DNA of 64,000 nucleotides from Solea solea (taxonomy: Eukaryota > Chordata > Actinopteri > Pleuronectiformes > Soleidae): the NCBI RefSeq assembly GCF_958295425.1, contig NC_081136.1, positions 13,840,381-13,904,380 of the forward strand. The letters run 5' to 3'. The notes beneath the pieces were generated by a model. The model did not search any database, was not told the origin of the DNA, and saw only the letters and a list, made by a program, of their open reading frames with translations. Positions 33,311-48,224 of the stretch are shown in pieces. Each line of letters begins with the position of its first letter. Within the stretch, counting starts at the first letter, position 1. A program made the position numbers and the translations under genes.

Positions 33311-36300
33311 TCCACATGCACACAATATATTATGTTAAAAGCATTTGTAGACTGGATCCAGATTAGATCTAAATCTATCACTATGTATATTCATACTTTT
33401 GCTAAGGCTTTGCATTTTTAACAGGGTTACCTTCTTTGCAACAAAATAAAACAAACAAAGCTGCGGTTAGAGCTGAATATTAGCATCCTTGAGGTCAACT
33501 CTCCTCACAGTCACATGAGTTATTCTCAGCGAAGCACATGTCTAGACACTGGCAAATTTAGGCCCAGAATAAAACATGAAGCGCAATTGAAATAAGTGTT
33601 CTTGATCTTAATGCACATTATCGCTGCACTCCATGGATAAAACACTTAAAATCAGTCATGAAGAAGAGAAAGCCTGGGGGCTCTTTAGGCTGGGTACATG
33701 TCCAGCTACTTTAGCTGTCATGCAGCAACATCTCAGAGCCTTCGCCTTTGCTCGGCTTAAGCCATTTAGCAGCTCCCTGGTTAACTGAAACCGACAAAAC
33801 TTCTGATTCTGGCCTGATCTTAGAATAACACCCCTGGCCGTTGTGAATCCATCTTTCGTCCATTTCATCCAGAGTGGTCCCACAACTGCTTTTGAAGCTG
33901 ACAGAGATGCAGAAGAAGATGCTTCATGATGTTACAACTGTTGCCCAGAGAATTAAATGGAAAACATTGTAAAGAGTAATAAGATCTGGCTGACAGTTGT
34001 AGAAGGGGGACAAGGGTGAGACTTATTCTATTGCTTGAAGACATCGCCAGACTAAAGAGTGCAGAAGTGCCATCCCATGAATAAAATAAGATGGCATTTG
34101 GCCACTTAAAGCCAATGGGTTCTCCAGAGGCTAACGTGTTGGATGATTGCAGTCAAACTTTTTTGCACAGCACAGTGATGAGATGTTTACAGCTGAGTGG
34201 AAATGTGAACACTGGGCACGTGAGGAGTCAAATCTGCTCATGAGACCAGACCAAATTTCACCAAACACCACAGATTAATTGTTGCTGCAGTATAGAGCTT
34301 AAATATGGCTGCTTGTGCTGCACATCACTAGAGGTGACACTAAATACGTGACGTTCTCTGAAGTATGGCTTTTCCTTCCTGTAATACTGCTACGAAACAA
34401 TGCTGTACCACCTGCGACCATAAAGAAATCACAATGTAAAGGTTCAGTGTGTAACATTTAGGTTTTATTGGAAGAAATTGAATATATTACCCATAAATGT
34501 GTTTTTATGAGTTTAACATTAAAATAATTTGGGTTTTATAGCCTTTGAATATAAATTACCTAAAGGCTTTAGGCAATGCATGCAATCATTCCAAAGACTG
34601 GTACCCAGAGATTTTCAGATTTATTAATTTTATTATTACATTTTTTCCCATTAAGTGTTAGAGAAATGGCTGTAAAAATAGTCAGAGATGTTATGCACTA
34701 CTTTGCTCTTGTCACTGTTTCATGCAGTGAATTGGGTCACGGTAAAACCAATAATGTAGAACAGTTTATACATTTGTGTAAAAATGTTAATACCAGTATT
34801 TGAGCTGTCTGACTCAAATAATGAAAATGCAATGCAAACACATGTCCCTGTTGCATGCTACATGTCTTTTAATAAAATGATATTAAAAAAATGTTATACC
34901 GATTCTACATTTTAGACTTTTGAATTATATCTTTTGGTCCTTTTCAGTGCCGACAGTGTGCAGAGTTTTCATCCCACAACCCAAGTCCACATCCTGTCAC
35001 CAGATGGCTCGACGAACATCATGGAGGCCAACCTGCTCAGAATGAGTATGTAATCCGAATGAATGAATCACACCAAAAATAGACTTTTAATGACTTATCA
35101 AAAAGAAAAATGCCCCTGAAGACGTTTCCACATCAGGGACTAGTACCAGGAACTATGTGCACCAAAAAGGTCCCGGCTAAGGAGATAATACTTGAGGGTG
35201 CTACAAATACCTTGTGTTTTATATATTGATGGTCAAATCTCCACAGCTCAACAGCTCGTGAAAACTCCTCACATTAAGAACTGTTTAGTTTACATGTTTT
35301 AACTGTGCTTTGTTCCTAGAACTTGTCTCTTTACAGTTGTTTAATTTGTCCCAACCGAGTTACATCATGCTCTTGTTAGCATAACACTGAGACCATCTGC
35401 AAAGCAAATTGAGTTTATAAAGGCCATTGTTTTTGTCACCACATGCTCATGCTCAAAAGTACATTTAACATAGTCCTGTGCACATGAACTTTAAGCTCAT
35501 ATTAGCAGTCAAAGGAGATCTGCCGTTAGGTGCACCAAGCTAATTATGTGATGATAAATTTTCTATGGCATGAAGTAATTTCTCATTGCTCCTTAAAGAT
35601 AGAAGAGAATGTGGCAGATAACCGCTTGAAGCCTTTGCGCGTCAGCAGTGGCTAAGCTAAATGTGGCAGCAAGTGTCAGGCCAAATCAATACACGCTTCC
35701 CAGGATTCCTTTGGTGCCATAATCCAGGGCCGTGGCGGGCACAGACCCTCGGGAGGCACGGCCTCTTGTTTTCCTCCCTCTGTTTGTTTCATGAGCACAT
35801 ACACTTCTGAATATGACAGTGCTGAGCACAAGCTAATTACCCCCTTGTTCCCCCCCCCGTTTTCTTTTTTAAAGAAAATGTGCTATAAACCTACGGTCAT
35901 ATTTCAGACACAATGAAACTCCTCCTCCCAACAGTGAGTAGACAGATATCACTAAAGGCAAGACGGTTGTGTCAAAGAAAAAAAGGATGACCTTGAGCTC
36001 AAAAGCCGTAACAGTTTAAAACGAGTGTGAATCTGTACTGTTAACTCGTGCTGCCTTGATGATTTCTGAGTCAAATATTCCCTTTGTTACATAATTTCAC
36101 CTCAGTGATTCAGAGTTCACCTAGCGTGACCTGCACGTATAGCAGAATTTTCTATGAGAGAGGCCCCTCAGTCTTCCAGCTGATTTCACAGATCCGATTA
36201 AGTCACCGTCCTGTATTATATGCCTTTTAAATAACAAGATATAATTCTGGCATCAGGCTAATTAGCCATGATATTGAAGAATCTCCTCAACTAACGGAGT

Positions 36301-37021
36301 TCCACTGCAGCAAGTTAACACGGGATAAACAGTGTGCAACATGAATGGGGAAAATAAATATTTTATTTGACTATGCAGCATAAATTAAAATTATTTCATA
36401 TATGTACTTATTTCTTTTTTTTTCTTATAATAGGAATCGGTGCACAAATAGAACCACATTTCACCAGGAGAAATAATTTTAATCCAGGATGAGGATTTGC
36501 ACGAGTGTGAGGGAGGATTACCAGAACATCACATCTTCCCTTGTAAGTGGTACTCACTTACTTAAGCCATCATCCAGTCATTAAAAATGTAGAATTCCCG
36601 TTTTTTTTAAAGTGGAACATGATTCTGCTTTGTGCTCAGGAGGCAGTGAAGCACGATGCTCTGCATATGAAATGCATTTGGTCATCCCCCTGGCAACAGG
36701 GCCGGGAAAAGGTTCACTGAGTAAAATGAGAGCAGATTGCTTTTATTCTTTATTTAGAGAGTTATTCTAGACACTGAGTCACAGATGCCCAGCCACTGTA
36801 AAAATCATTCCTGCTCAATTGATGCTGTCGGAAGAAAAAGTTGAAGGCTTCAGTGCCTGTGGGGAAAAGCGTAATGGATTTATATTTGTCTCCTGCTTGT
36901 TTTTCACACTTTGGGGTTTTTGACATTATATTCCTCCTGAGACTGTCAGTAGCATCAACACAAACGTGACATAGTTATAGTATAAGTAAAATGTGGGTGG
37001 ATAAGGGAGCAAACAGAGGGA

Positions 37022-37049
37022 GTGTGTGTGTGTGTGTGTGTGTGTGTGT
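37022..37049. repeat. (GT)n microsatellite
   Basis: Twenty-eight bases of alternating GT. Confidence 0.95.
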
Positions 37050-39837
37050 CTGAGTTTAATGCATTTGTTAATAAGGAGGAGTCTTTTATTAAACCTGTTC
37101 TCCTTCACACTAATGTTTGGCCTTAGGCCTTAAACTTAAATTACTTGTATTAATGTTCTCCGGATGTGTTGAGTGTAATGTGTTCCACATTGTGTATCCA
37201 GTTCCTACAGGATTTAGTTTGAACTCACCTCAGGATATTAGAGCCTAATGGATAAACTGACCATTATTGGGCCATATTGGATTATTGCAAATATTTCTTG
37301 AGCAGCATACACCATTTACAGCATCATCTATTATACACGGAAATATTGAGGTGGTCAAATGCCAGAAATATTGTGCGTTTGAGCTATTTTGTCAGTGCCA
37401 CTAATGTTCCAGCGACTTGAATAAAATATGAACCATGTTCTCCATTAGCACATTTCTGGAGCTTTCAAGCACACCTTTGAATCACTCATTTGTGAGGCAG
37501 ATGGTTGAGTGGTAATCATTATGACTAATAACATGTGATATCATGTGAGGTTATGACTCAAAGGCAAACTGTCTATTCGTAAAGGCCACAAAATGCAGCT
37601 TGGATGGAAAAACAAAAAAAAAACAAAAATGTCTAACCAGTACTTTAACACTATTTATAAACACAACATTCATCTTTCTTGCCAGAAAATACTCTATACT
37701 GTTTTTAAAATGGGCCAATAATGAATTGCAGTAATACAGTAGTAAAACATAATTAAGTAATTTGTATGTGTTGTAAATAATGGATCAAAGTTTTAATAAT
37801 GCAGCGTTTCTAGTTCCGCATCAGCACAGCCCTCACATGTCACTGCCGCTTCCTAAGGAACTGTGTGAATTTAAAAGCACAGATCATTTCCCCTTCCTGT
37901 CATCATCAATCATAATTACACAACGACTTCTTCACCTTGGATCAATTTGTGCCATTGAGATCAAACAGTGGCATTAATGGGCGGCCAGATTTCTCCAAAG
38001 GTAATCTATATCATGTGGTGTGAGCAGCTTTCAAGCCTCGGGACGGCTCACGCTGCGTATTGTTTGTCACTGAACCACTTTTTTCCCTGCAGCGAAAATG
38101 TAAATATTCTTTTGTCCCTTCCACTCTCTCAGTGCTGTTGACCATCATCGTTACTCTTTGTTTTATAAGTAGATAAACACAGCAGTGTATTTAATGTGAT
38201 ACTAAGATTTGTGCAATATTAAAAAGTTCTGCCGTTTAAATGTGGTTGCGCCACTAATGGCTATTGACAAGTGAACAAGCTTTAATTATCATTAGTTCAC
38301 TCACAACACAAACTGGGTCTTCAAAGGTTTCACCCACAGTGCAATTACACCAAATTACTCTCACCACTGGAGTGGGCGAGGGGCTCCGCTTCCAGCGCAC
38401 TCTTCCTGTAGACAGGATGTTTCAAAATGCTATGAATGGATGTTGTGCAAATGGCGGTTAAGTGTGTGTAACGAAATGCTGCACAATATCATACCGGCGA
38501 GATGAAAGGAGGGTGAAGCGGTGAGCAAGGCTTCACACAATAAGGCATCCAAACGGATTCATGGACAACCACAGAAAACATACTTTGCTGCATCTGCTCT
38601 TCTGACGTTTAACAGGATTAGTAGTCAGTAGTAGTAAAAACAAAAAGTTCTGAGTACTGAAATTGTGTAGCAGACCTGTAGTTGGGCAGGGAAACGAGTG
38701 CTGCTAAATCTTTCTCAAAAAATCACAATAATTAACTGATAAACCAATTTCTGATGAGGATGATGATCATATCCTATGTGGAACAAACAAAACATTTGAG
38801 GATGTCAAATCTTTGAGGTTTGGAAAACGATGATAGAAATTTCTCACTATTTTGTGCATTCTAATCATGAAACAAACCATTGACTAACCAAGAAAATAAT
38901 TCATACTGAATATTCAATAGCTCCAGTACAATCGGATTGAACAAGGTACATTCCCAAAATTCAAAATGTATTGTTTCTAGACCTCTATCTTCCTTTTTTT
39001 TTTTTTGCCAAACTTTGAAATAAAAAAAAAAGGTCTATTTTGTCGGGGCTTTCCACTGAAGCACAATTGACTTAAGAACAAATTAAAACGGCTCCTGATC
39101 TCACAGCTCCATGATATACTATAATAATAGAAGGTTCTGGAACAAGCATTTAAGTCTTGGTTTTAAGCTAAAATGTGTACATGTTCTGAAAAGTGGATAA
39201 CATGACAATATGGCAGAGCTGGCATATTATACAAAACATTGATGGACATGAGAGTGTGACATTGTCGTTTCCTGCTTTTTGTTATCAGGCGAAATTTGGC
39301 TACCGAAGTCTGCCACGAAGATTTCGTCTGGAAAACCTGTGAAGGAACAGCCAGGGACAACGTAAGAGAAGCATCCATTTTAAGTTGATCAGTTTATCAA
39401 CAATTGCACAATAACTTTGCAGATTTTATGGCCAATTCTATTGCATTATTCCAAAAAAATTGCTTTGAACCACATCATAAAGTTGCAGTGCTTAAAAGGC
39501 ATTAGCATTCATACCCAGGAGGTGTAACACTATAGTGCTGGGAAGTACTGTAAGAAACTCAGTGCAGCAGATGAAAGGGCATGAGCCTTACTTGATGTGT
39601 TTGTAGTTAGCAGCAGGCGGTTGTTTCTTACCCCACGTACTGTAGTTTAAGCACCCTGTCACTTTAGACTAGCCAGATCTGATGTTTTGCTGGGTGACTG
39701 CTGAGAATGCTAACGCCTTGGAAGTTGTATCCTGTGGCTCCTTTGGCTCAAATTAAACCCAGAGAGGCACGAGGAAGAACCAGGCGGCAGAAATGCCCAC
39801 TTGAGAAAGGCTGGTAATGTAATCGCTCAAGCCTGAC

Positions 39838-39839
39838 GC

Positions 39840-39872
<33 letters not shown>

Positions 39873-39882
39873 ACTCACACTT
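39838..39882. repeat. (CA)n microsatellite
   Basis: CA run with CTCA interruptions at the right end. Confidence 0.93.
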
Positions 39883-42800
39883 CAATATTTATGCTTAAAG
39901 ATCATTAAGAGCTTTCTATCCAAAAGATGAAGATGGTTGATGTTTGGGACTGAAAACTGCAGAGTCTTTGAGGGCGATTAGACCATTGGTTTATTATTAT
40001 TTATTATTCTGAGTGTCTGAAACACACAGGATGGCCTCAAACTACACTGTAAAATGTGATACATGAAGTGGTCAACCTTCATTTATCTCATGCTTTAAAG
40101 TTCTAAGGCAAAAAAAGGGACGGGGTGGGGGTGCCAGCATTCGTACGCCTTCGAAAAACCTCAAGGCAACACATTTTTATGAAACTGTATTATATATTTT
40201 TGAACAAATGGCATTCAGTGAGATGTTACCTGCAATTAATAGTGCAGGTAATTAATATATCCACATGGAATCTATCTTCACAGACGTCACCTGTAACCAG
40301 GCTCCTGGTGAACAATACCAGCTGTTTATCACACTGGTGTCCACTCATATGGGCCTCTCTGTAATGTCTGTTTTCCTATAAATGGGAAGATGTTCTATTG
40401 AAGAAGACCTGAAACTAGTGATTGAGACCAGTAATTCCTAAGGGAACTGTTTCCTGATGTTATAAATCAAGTAGAAAGTAAAAGATTATTTTCCCTTAGA
40501 CATATATCCAAAGGAGAGTATTTTTTACAACCGTCAGAGTCACCCCCTGGTGGCTGTTAAATACGTACTTCCTGGTTAGCTTCAACCAGCAAAGACCAGA
40601 AGATAATGCCCATATTTATATCCAGTCTAAGGAAGCGGCACATCCTTTTGTGTAATTAACTCTTTGTTTTTTAAAGAAATTAGTTGTGATCTCTCTCTGT
40701 GATGAATAACAGGTTTCTAATTCCCAAATATGGGGGTGTTTAATGAGGCCTAAGACATTTTATTGTCCAGCTATATTGCGGTCTACAGGTCTGTGCCCCG
40801 CTGAGTGTAATCATGCAATGCTTTGTGACACGGACAACACTCATGGCTGCAGCGAGACAAAAAACCTGCAGCCCAGAACTGCTCCACTTACGGGAGGCTG
40901 ATGAGAGAGGAGCAGACAGGCGAGAGTGGGAAGCCCTGCAGTCATGCAAAATGCAAAAGAAATATGACTTTATTACGGCTCCCTAATGGTGGCATAACAA
41001 TCTGCTCAGCCACTCAAATCTCAGAGCATTCTGGTCGAGTTCTTATTCACGCACAGGATCGGATGGGTTTGAAAGTCTCTCTGTGCAAGTGAGTTTGAAC
41101 ATCAGTGAGTTTGAATCAGAGCTTCAACCTGCTCACCTGTGACAGCTTTCGTTTATTTATTTATTTTCTGCTCTCCAGATGCTATAAATTTCCTGACAAC
41201 GTGTTAGAAACCGTTGTCTTTGAAAAAAAAAACCATAATCTTTTTTTCCACAAAAGGATTCAGTTTGCTTTATTATATGGAACAAAGAAACCAGAAAATG
41301 TTCACATTTAAGAAGCTGAAACATCTGGAAAAAAAACCCTCAAACGGATGAATCAATTATCAATAGTTGGAACAATCATCATCTGATGCCCAGTGAAGAA
41401 TTTTTCAGCTATCTATTTGTGGATTTAAAAGATAAATAAAACAAATGCGAAACACTCTTGTTTTCTCCTTTGCAGGCTTGTGGAATTAAAGGCTTGAATA
41501 ATACATGGCTGAAAGCATCCGTCTCTTCGAGCTGCTTCTACGCACAGACACCGGGGGATTTGAAGGCAAGTAAGAGCAGATATAGACGTTTGACTTCAGT
41601 AGAAACAGATGCTGTCGAATCACCTTGTCACTCACCTGGTTTTAAAGCACAGAGCAGGCTGTTGACAGAATAACACAGGAATAAACCACCTTTAGGCTTC
41701 ATAGTTTTCCTAAGATGGAAGCAGGGGTTTCATGAGGCATTGATATTTAAGCCATAGACCATATGTAAGAGATTGACATCATTTAAATAGTGAAGCCTAG
41801 GATGGAATTACCAGTTAGCCTCCAGGCAGCGACTCAGGTGTTCTTCATTAGAACAGTAGGTCAATTTAGTCAATTATCTTACCATTTAGAGGAAAATAGA
41901 CATCTTTGTTTAAACTAATATCGTCTTTGGTTAAGGCAAAAGTCGAATTTTGTCTGAAAGAGCAACACTTGAGTTTCTGTAATACTGTGGCACAGATCTG
42001 AAACATTTTAAGTAGTTCATTCTAAATATGTCTAATATGTTCTTTAACAAGCTGATCTTTTTTGCACTTTGTTATTTATCACAGTTAAGTTATTATTCAG
42101 TATTTCTGAGCATGTCTCGATCCACAGGCTACTGTATTGTTTCCGAGTTGTTCGTGTCTTAAAATGACACATTAGACCTTCGGTATTTGTGCTCAGAGGT
42201 GAAAGCAAACTGTCCATGAAATATCCGTGTTTTTTGACATATGGCCGAATTGATGTCGACATATGTTGACAGTCTTAAGCGGCTTTGAACTCTGACCTTT
42301 TCAGCACATTGTTCGTCTTGGTCGATGAGTGATGCCGACTCTGCAGCGCTGGCAGTTGCTCTGATAGCAGTTGACAGGTTGTATGAGTCCTTTTGAGCAT
42401 CAGATCACAATGTTGATGGGAGCTCAACCTCAGGCTGCTGTCATACTGGATCTGTTTGCTGACTTTAGTGTATGTGCGCAGGGCTTTCTACTGTGGTTTG
42501 AGATTGTTTTGTGCATTAGTGAATATCAGCTTGGCATTTTGATTTAGTGACTTTTGGCATTTCTGCAGGAAGCGCGTCAGCTGAGTGGCAGTAATTCACA
42601 GAGCACTTAGTTCTGTGTCTGCGAACCCAACTCGGCACATCCGGAATTGTCTCAGATATGTAGTTCAAGCAGGAATGACGCGGCTGTTGCAAAATGGGTT
42701 TTAGTTGCTTTTCGAACATGGACCAAAGAGCCAGTGAATGGTCACAACTTCTGGTGCTGAGCCCGATTTAGTCTTTAGTGACCACCTGACCAGCATACAG

Positions 42801-43159
42801 TGGAAGTGGAGTGAAAAACTCTTCTTACTTACTCATCATTAGATGTTTTATTTTTCAAAGCTTTAAACTGATACTCTTATTCTTTTAGCAGGTGAAGGAT
42901 TTACAGTAAAAAAGAAAATTTGACCCACCAAAATAGTGCATTATTTATTTCACAAACAGGCAGAAAATAACATTTAAAATCAAAATCAAGCCTCTGCATA
43001 TGTATAACAGCACAATTCAGTGGACAAATATATCAGTTTTAATCTTCGTTTACTTTATCTACTTGTTGAATTTACTGATGATTTAGTTGAACTTAATTGT
43101 GTGAAGATTTTGCAACTTACAAATAATTTGAATTCACCTAGAATGGCAAATATAAATAA

Positions 43160-43392
43160 TGGTAAATATTTCTATAGCACTTTTCTAGTCTTGATGACCA
43201 CTCAAAGCTGCTTTGCATTACAGTTTTGCCATTCACCCATTCACACCCAGTCCCTCACACATTCATACAGCGAATATATGTGCAGCACATGTTCTGTTAC
43301 ACATCGATGTGTAGACTAGTGGAGCCGGGAATCGAAACCACAACCTTCCAGTTGAAAGACGACTACCACTGAGCAACCTTTGCCCACAACTG
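43160..43392 (+). repeat. Teleost dispersed repeat, SINE-like
   Basis: Carries TTTCTATAGCACTTTTCTAGTC, CATTCACCCATTCACACCCA and GAGCCGGGAATCGAAACCACAACCTTCCAG...CACTGAGCAACC, a widespread fish repeat with a tRNA-like end. Confidence 0.75.
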
Positions 43393-43408
43393 TGAAACAA
43401 ATACTCTG

Positions 43409-43410
<2 letters not shown>

Positions 43411-43456
<46 letters not shown>

Positions 43457-43474
43457 TCTCCCTCTCCCTCTCTG
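43411..43474. repeat. (CT)n microsatellite
   Basis: CT run with CCCT interruptions toward the right end. Confidence 0.95.
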
Positions 43475-44233
43475 AGAGCTGATGACTCTATATCACTTTG
43501 TAGTGTCCAGTGCTGATTTCACAACCACAAATTTCTCCCAATATCCGTCTAATGCAGCCAGTCTGATGTTCTAGGAACAGGTTAAGCTGTTGACTCACAC
43601 AGTCTGCTTTTGTGCTGCTGAGAATAAACGCTGTCTCTCGGCAGCTGTTGTTTAATGGTTCTCTCGCTCACAGCAGCCATGTAAGGGTTTAACTGCAGTG
43701 ATGACACAGTCTGTTGCAGAGCTGCAGGTGCATCTACCTGGCAGACAGCCACTCAGGCTATTAGCTCACAATCCAATGCTGCCTATTTGGGGGGGCAGTT
43801 GTCCCTTTGAGCTGCATCGACTGCTGCTGGACTTGCATTCAGCGGATGCTTAGTGATATGTGTGTTTACAGATGATAAATTCCCATGACTGAGTTGCTGC
43901 ACTTTAGATCTCGGGCCGTCACAGAGGATGAGCTGAGCGATGCGCAGCTCCTCAGCCCTCAGGTTAGAGCAAAGCTGGGCGTGCACGCTGCCAACTCGGA
44001 AGGAAGTAAAATGGCTGCAGCGCAGAGAATTAGGGTTTTTGTGGTGAACGATGTGGGTCAGTTTGTGTTCTGTCACCAAAGAGCAGCAAATATACTAGCC
44101 GCCAATAAGCTGTCAGTGGTTTGTATGTAAGTAGGAAGTGTGCAAACAAGGGGGTGGGGGGGAAAAAAGACATCAAGCCACAAAAGGAGACAATATGTTA
44201 GTTATGTTTATGATGTGTCAGCGTGTGTGTGCA

Positions 44234-44278
44234 CAGCATGCACCACGCAGCATGCACCACGCAGCATGCACCACGCAG
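44234..44278. repeat. 14-bp tandem repeat, 3 copies
   Basis: CAGCATGCACCACG occurs three times without change. Confidence 0.95.
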
Positions 44279-44684
44279 ATTGCAGTGTGTGCTCAGTAGG
44301 ATTATGAGGAAAAAGTGCAAGAAATAATCCCGAGTTTTCAATCTACATGTTGGACACCAGAGGCACATTTTTTTTTCAATTTTAAATTATGAGAAAAGCA
44401 AACTGAGAATAGATCTCTAAATTGGAATAATACCTCTTTCCCAGGAAAATAAATATTTGTGTAATATCTCATTTCATCCGTCATCGGAGTTCAATTATAA
44501 CAACGCCATGAAATTTGCAGCATAAAGCTTCAATGTGTAACTTTTAGTTTTTTGTAGTTGTTATTCTGCCTCAGTTTGTTCCTTGTGAACAGAAACAATG
44601 TAAAACTATTTGTGTGTCGTGTCCTTGATCTAAAAATAGTCTCTATTGAGCAGTAATATTAGACCTGACTGAGGGAGTGTTACG

Positions 44685-45335
44685 GTGCTTTTCCACTGCA
44701 CAGTTCCAGCACGGCTCGCCTCAGCTTGGCACAGCACGGCTCAACTCTACATACTTTGGTATGGTTTTCCATTACTATAGTACCTCCTGAGTTTGGGCTC
44801 ATCATCAGTTTGGGCTGCATGAAAGTGCCGTGAGTTTCTTTTATATATGCGACAAACACAAACTACTGACGAGTGACTTATAAAGCAGTTGTTTTCAGTG
44901 TAACTGAATCATTAGAATAAGTTAAATAAAAAGATTTGTTCACAGAATCGTTCAGTACTTCCTGCATCTGAAATGAAACACGGCGGTTGTGATGCAGCTC
45001 GCTGCTTGTGATCGCCACTTTCAGCAGTGCAGTCACTAAATACACCAGGCTCCTCTGTTAAATGTTGAGATTTTACACATGTCCTTGCTAAATGTTGGAG
45101 ATTAGCGCGTGTCTTCATGATTTTTTAAGTCTTTTTAACTGATCTACAGTTAGCATTGAATCCTGTGTCAGACGTTCCAATGACGACACTTTGACCAATC
45201 AGTGACCGGCACATATAGTATAGTATCACCTCACCAGACGGGTACTAAAAAAAAGTAACAAGGTACTATCACTAATGGAAAAGCAAAAAAAAAAAATTGT
45301 GCAGTGCCAAGTCGAGAAAAGTGCCATTAGTGTGG
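44685..45335. mobile_element. Fold-back element with GTGCTTTTCCACTGCAC ends
   Basis: The left end GTGCTTTTCCACTGCACAG is mirrored at the right by AATGGAAAAGC and GTGCAGTGCC...AAAAGTGCC. Inside, GGTATGGTTTTCCATTACTATAGTACC is mirrored by GGTACTATCACTAATGG. No transposase; a non-autonomous element of a type common in fish. Confidence 0.7.
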
Positions 45336-48224
45336 ATACAGTCATCAGAATTCACTGCTGAAAATGTGTTTTCAGTCATACTCCAACTGTTATGAGTCCT
45401 GTTAACTCCAACGTTATGCACTACAGTCTTTGAGCATGTATCATCCTGGCCCAGAGCCGTGAAAAAAAGCCATTATTGAGCAACTAATAACTTGTTATTG
45501 ACTAGAACACAAATCCCTCAAGACTATGAAAACGATACGTCTACATTCACACACACATGCAGACACATTTATGCTGGTGTGAGCATACGCAGACTCTCTG
45601 CCTCTTTTTTTGCATGTTAGTCACAGAAGCTTCCCTCCACTTCAGTCGATAGGCTTCCATTAAGAGCGGGGAGGCTGTCAAAGCAACCTGTGACCTCCTC
45701 TCGCCCTCGCGGAGCCCACTGGCCTGTGATGTCTGTATCAATATGAATTTCAGCCCCTTCCCAATGTCCATTAGTCTCAAGTATCTGTTTCCTCCAACTT
45801 GTACTATTGATTTGAGTGCGTCTTTTTTATCAGAGCCTGTACACTGATCTTAAAGATGGGGATGGGGGACCACTTCGTACACAAGGCAGATTCTGTCACG
45901 TGGACATCAGAGAGTTCATGTGTAGGATTTCCATAACCTCTGTCACACTGAGTGGCACGTCCACTCTCACCACAGCTCGTAATAACCTCACAGATGGACT
46001 GTTGCCCTCAGAGGTCAGGCCTTTTCATCTTGGAGGCCACAATGAAATGGCCTGTTGTCATAAATAAAGGGATATCACAGCAAACATAGACGCACAATAT
46101 GATCACGTCTCCCTTGTGATTACCCTTTTTTAATATTCTCCGCCATCTGTCATGATGGTCTGATGATGACTAATAAGGCTTCATCATCACTGTGTGGTTT
46201 TAGAAAATGAGATCAATGTCTTTTACCCATAGAATTAAAAAGGGATTGTACTGGTGAAGTTCTTCTTCATCAATGTATCTCACAAAAATAAAGAAATTAC
46301 TCAATGAGAAAATGAGACAGTGATTCAAACAATAATTTAAGGACATATACTGTATGTGACTTGAAATTATTACAAATATTGTTTAAAAACAAGGTTGTGT
46401 TGTGTTGTGATTGACTCGAGGTGCGCCACAATTTTTCACCAAATTTGTCTTAGAAATGCGTCACTCGTCTGTTCTATTGAAAGGGCTTTTAACAATTTGA
46501 GGTCCTTTTTTAATCTCAATTCTTTCGACTACCTTTTTATTTCTTTAAATATACTGCCTTTCTTTTTATTTTATTGTTGAGTTGCAATTTTGAATTTTGT
46601 AATTATTTCTTACAATTGTTTTATTTTCAAATGTGTTCTTCCAGTAGATCACCTTGACTCCGCCTTTGTGTTTGGAGGCTGCTGTATAAATGAAACGGCC
46701 TTGAAATTTAAAAATATGTGTTAATATCAAATATTTAAATTACTTCTTATCAAAGTGATGGGACTGAGGTGAAATAAGTGACGATCACTGAAACGATTAT
46801 GTCAAAGGAGTAAGTGGCACTTAAAAAACAGTAAACAAAACTAATGCTGTTTAAAAAACAACAACATTACATTTTGTTTATTTGTTGTTTGTCAATATAT
46901 TTCACTAACCCATTCATATATCAGTGAGCTGCTTATCTTTCAGACGTTTGCTGAGCATCCCATTTCCATTCACATTTGCACTATTACTTTTCAGTGAAAA
47001 AAATGCATTAAGTTTCTTGACACATCTCCTGAAAAAGTGATTTATTTATACAAAATGTAAATATTAATTTAAATGGATTTAAAGAGTAAGAACATATTTG
47101 CTAATGTACGTTCACTATTGAACAATATTTGGTTATTTTTTCGGTATTTCTGCATTAACTATAGATATTTAAATTCAGAAACGTTGCACATTAAGCATTT
47201 ACATAATCTCTATATCTTCATATGAGAAGTTGAAAAACATTTCTGTTTTTCTCAAAGTAAAGAGGACACAACCTCTGTGACATAAATAGTAGCTTCAGCC
47301 AAGTTTGCCATGAAAGGGTTTAACTTTGGTAAACAAGATGTATGCAGGTTGTAACAGTTTTATATTAATAATGGATGTTTCTGTTAAATGCGAAGGCATT
47401 ATCCTCTCGGTGCCTTTTGTGGTCCACACAGCTTAGTCTTCGCTGTGACTCCTGCATTTCCAAAGCGTGGCACGCATATGCTGACATTCGATTGCTCTTC
47501 ACAGCAGTGACATGACAGTTTGCCACTAGGGGGCCTTGAGGCACGAGATCAGATATTCCTCCACACACACAGTCGCTGGGCTCCTGTAAGAGTTGGATGG
47601 ATGACCTTTTGGCTTTATTTATGTCGTTGCCACTCGAGCAGGACCTTTTCATCAGATACGGTCATTGTAATCCCTCAGCCCCCATTCAATTTGCAGAGGC
47701 ACTCTGTCACTGCAGACCACTAAAGTCGACAAAATTAATGGATCAATAACCCTCTGAAAGCCTGGAGGGAGGATCTAGATCCCTCCAGTCCCTATCAAGT
47801 TACATGTCATAATGAATGGGGTGTTGTTTATGTTGTAAAGTGCAGCGTCACTGAGTCTTCACCACAGTTTTCATTGATATATTTGGAACTATATATGATT
47901 GTACTTTATTATCTGTCGCTATTGTCTTTAAAAACCCTCAAAAACTCTTTAGTTAAAACCATTTTTTCCCAAGTTATTTATTCTCAAACTGCATTAAACT
48001 TTTTTGGTGCACTTTCTGAATCTGAATCTTAATAGATTACTACAAAACATTTTCAAATCAATTACCTGAGACTAAATGAAACTTTTTGGAAAGTCACTGA
48101 ACAGCGATGAAAAGTGTTGCTTATTACATTTCCTGTCGGCTCCTTGCAGACAACAACACGACTAACACTTATGGAAGGGAGTGTCCAATTTATAGGGTAC
48201 CTCTTGGTGTGGTCCTCTGCTGTT
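45336..48224. other. cpz-hmx4 desert, third part
   Basis: 45640-46240 is repeat-free with balanced composition and several TAAT/ATTA cores; candidate regulatory DNA. No exon seen. Confidence 0.45.

Larger units (their letters stand above)
33311..43155. other. cpz-hmx4 desert, middle part
   Basis: No exon recognised. Dispersed pieces at 34440-34560, 38690-38900, 40390-40620 and 41210-41375. Repeat-free blocks near 35500-35800, 36100-36310 and 37440-37565 are candidates for conserved elements. Confidence 0.45.

Noticed and set aside
43330..43390. Possible tRNA gene
   Set aside because: The T-arm-like block lies inside a common dispersed repeat and no full cloverleaf can be drawn. The same holds for 62800-62850.
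44234..44278. CRISPR-like direct repeats
   Set aside because: Three adjoining 14-base units without spacers in a vertebrate genome; a simple tandem repeat.
45816..46067. 83-codon frame in the desert
   Set aside because: No homologue recognised and no exon context; the underlying DNA looks more like non-coding conserved sequence.
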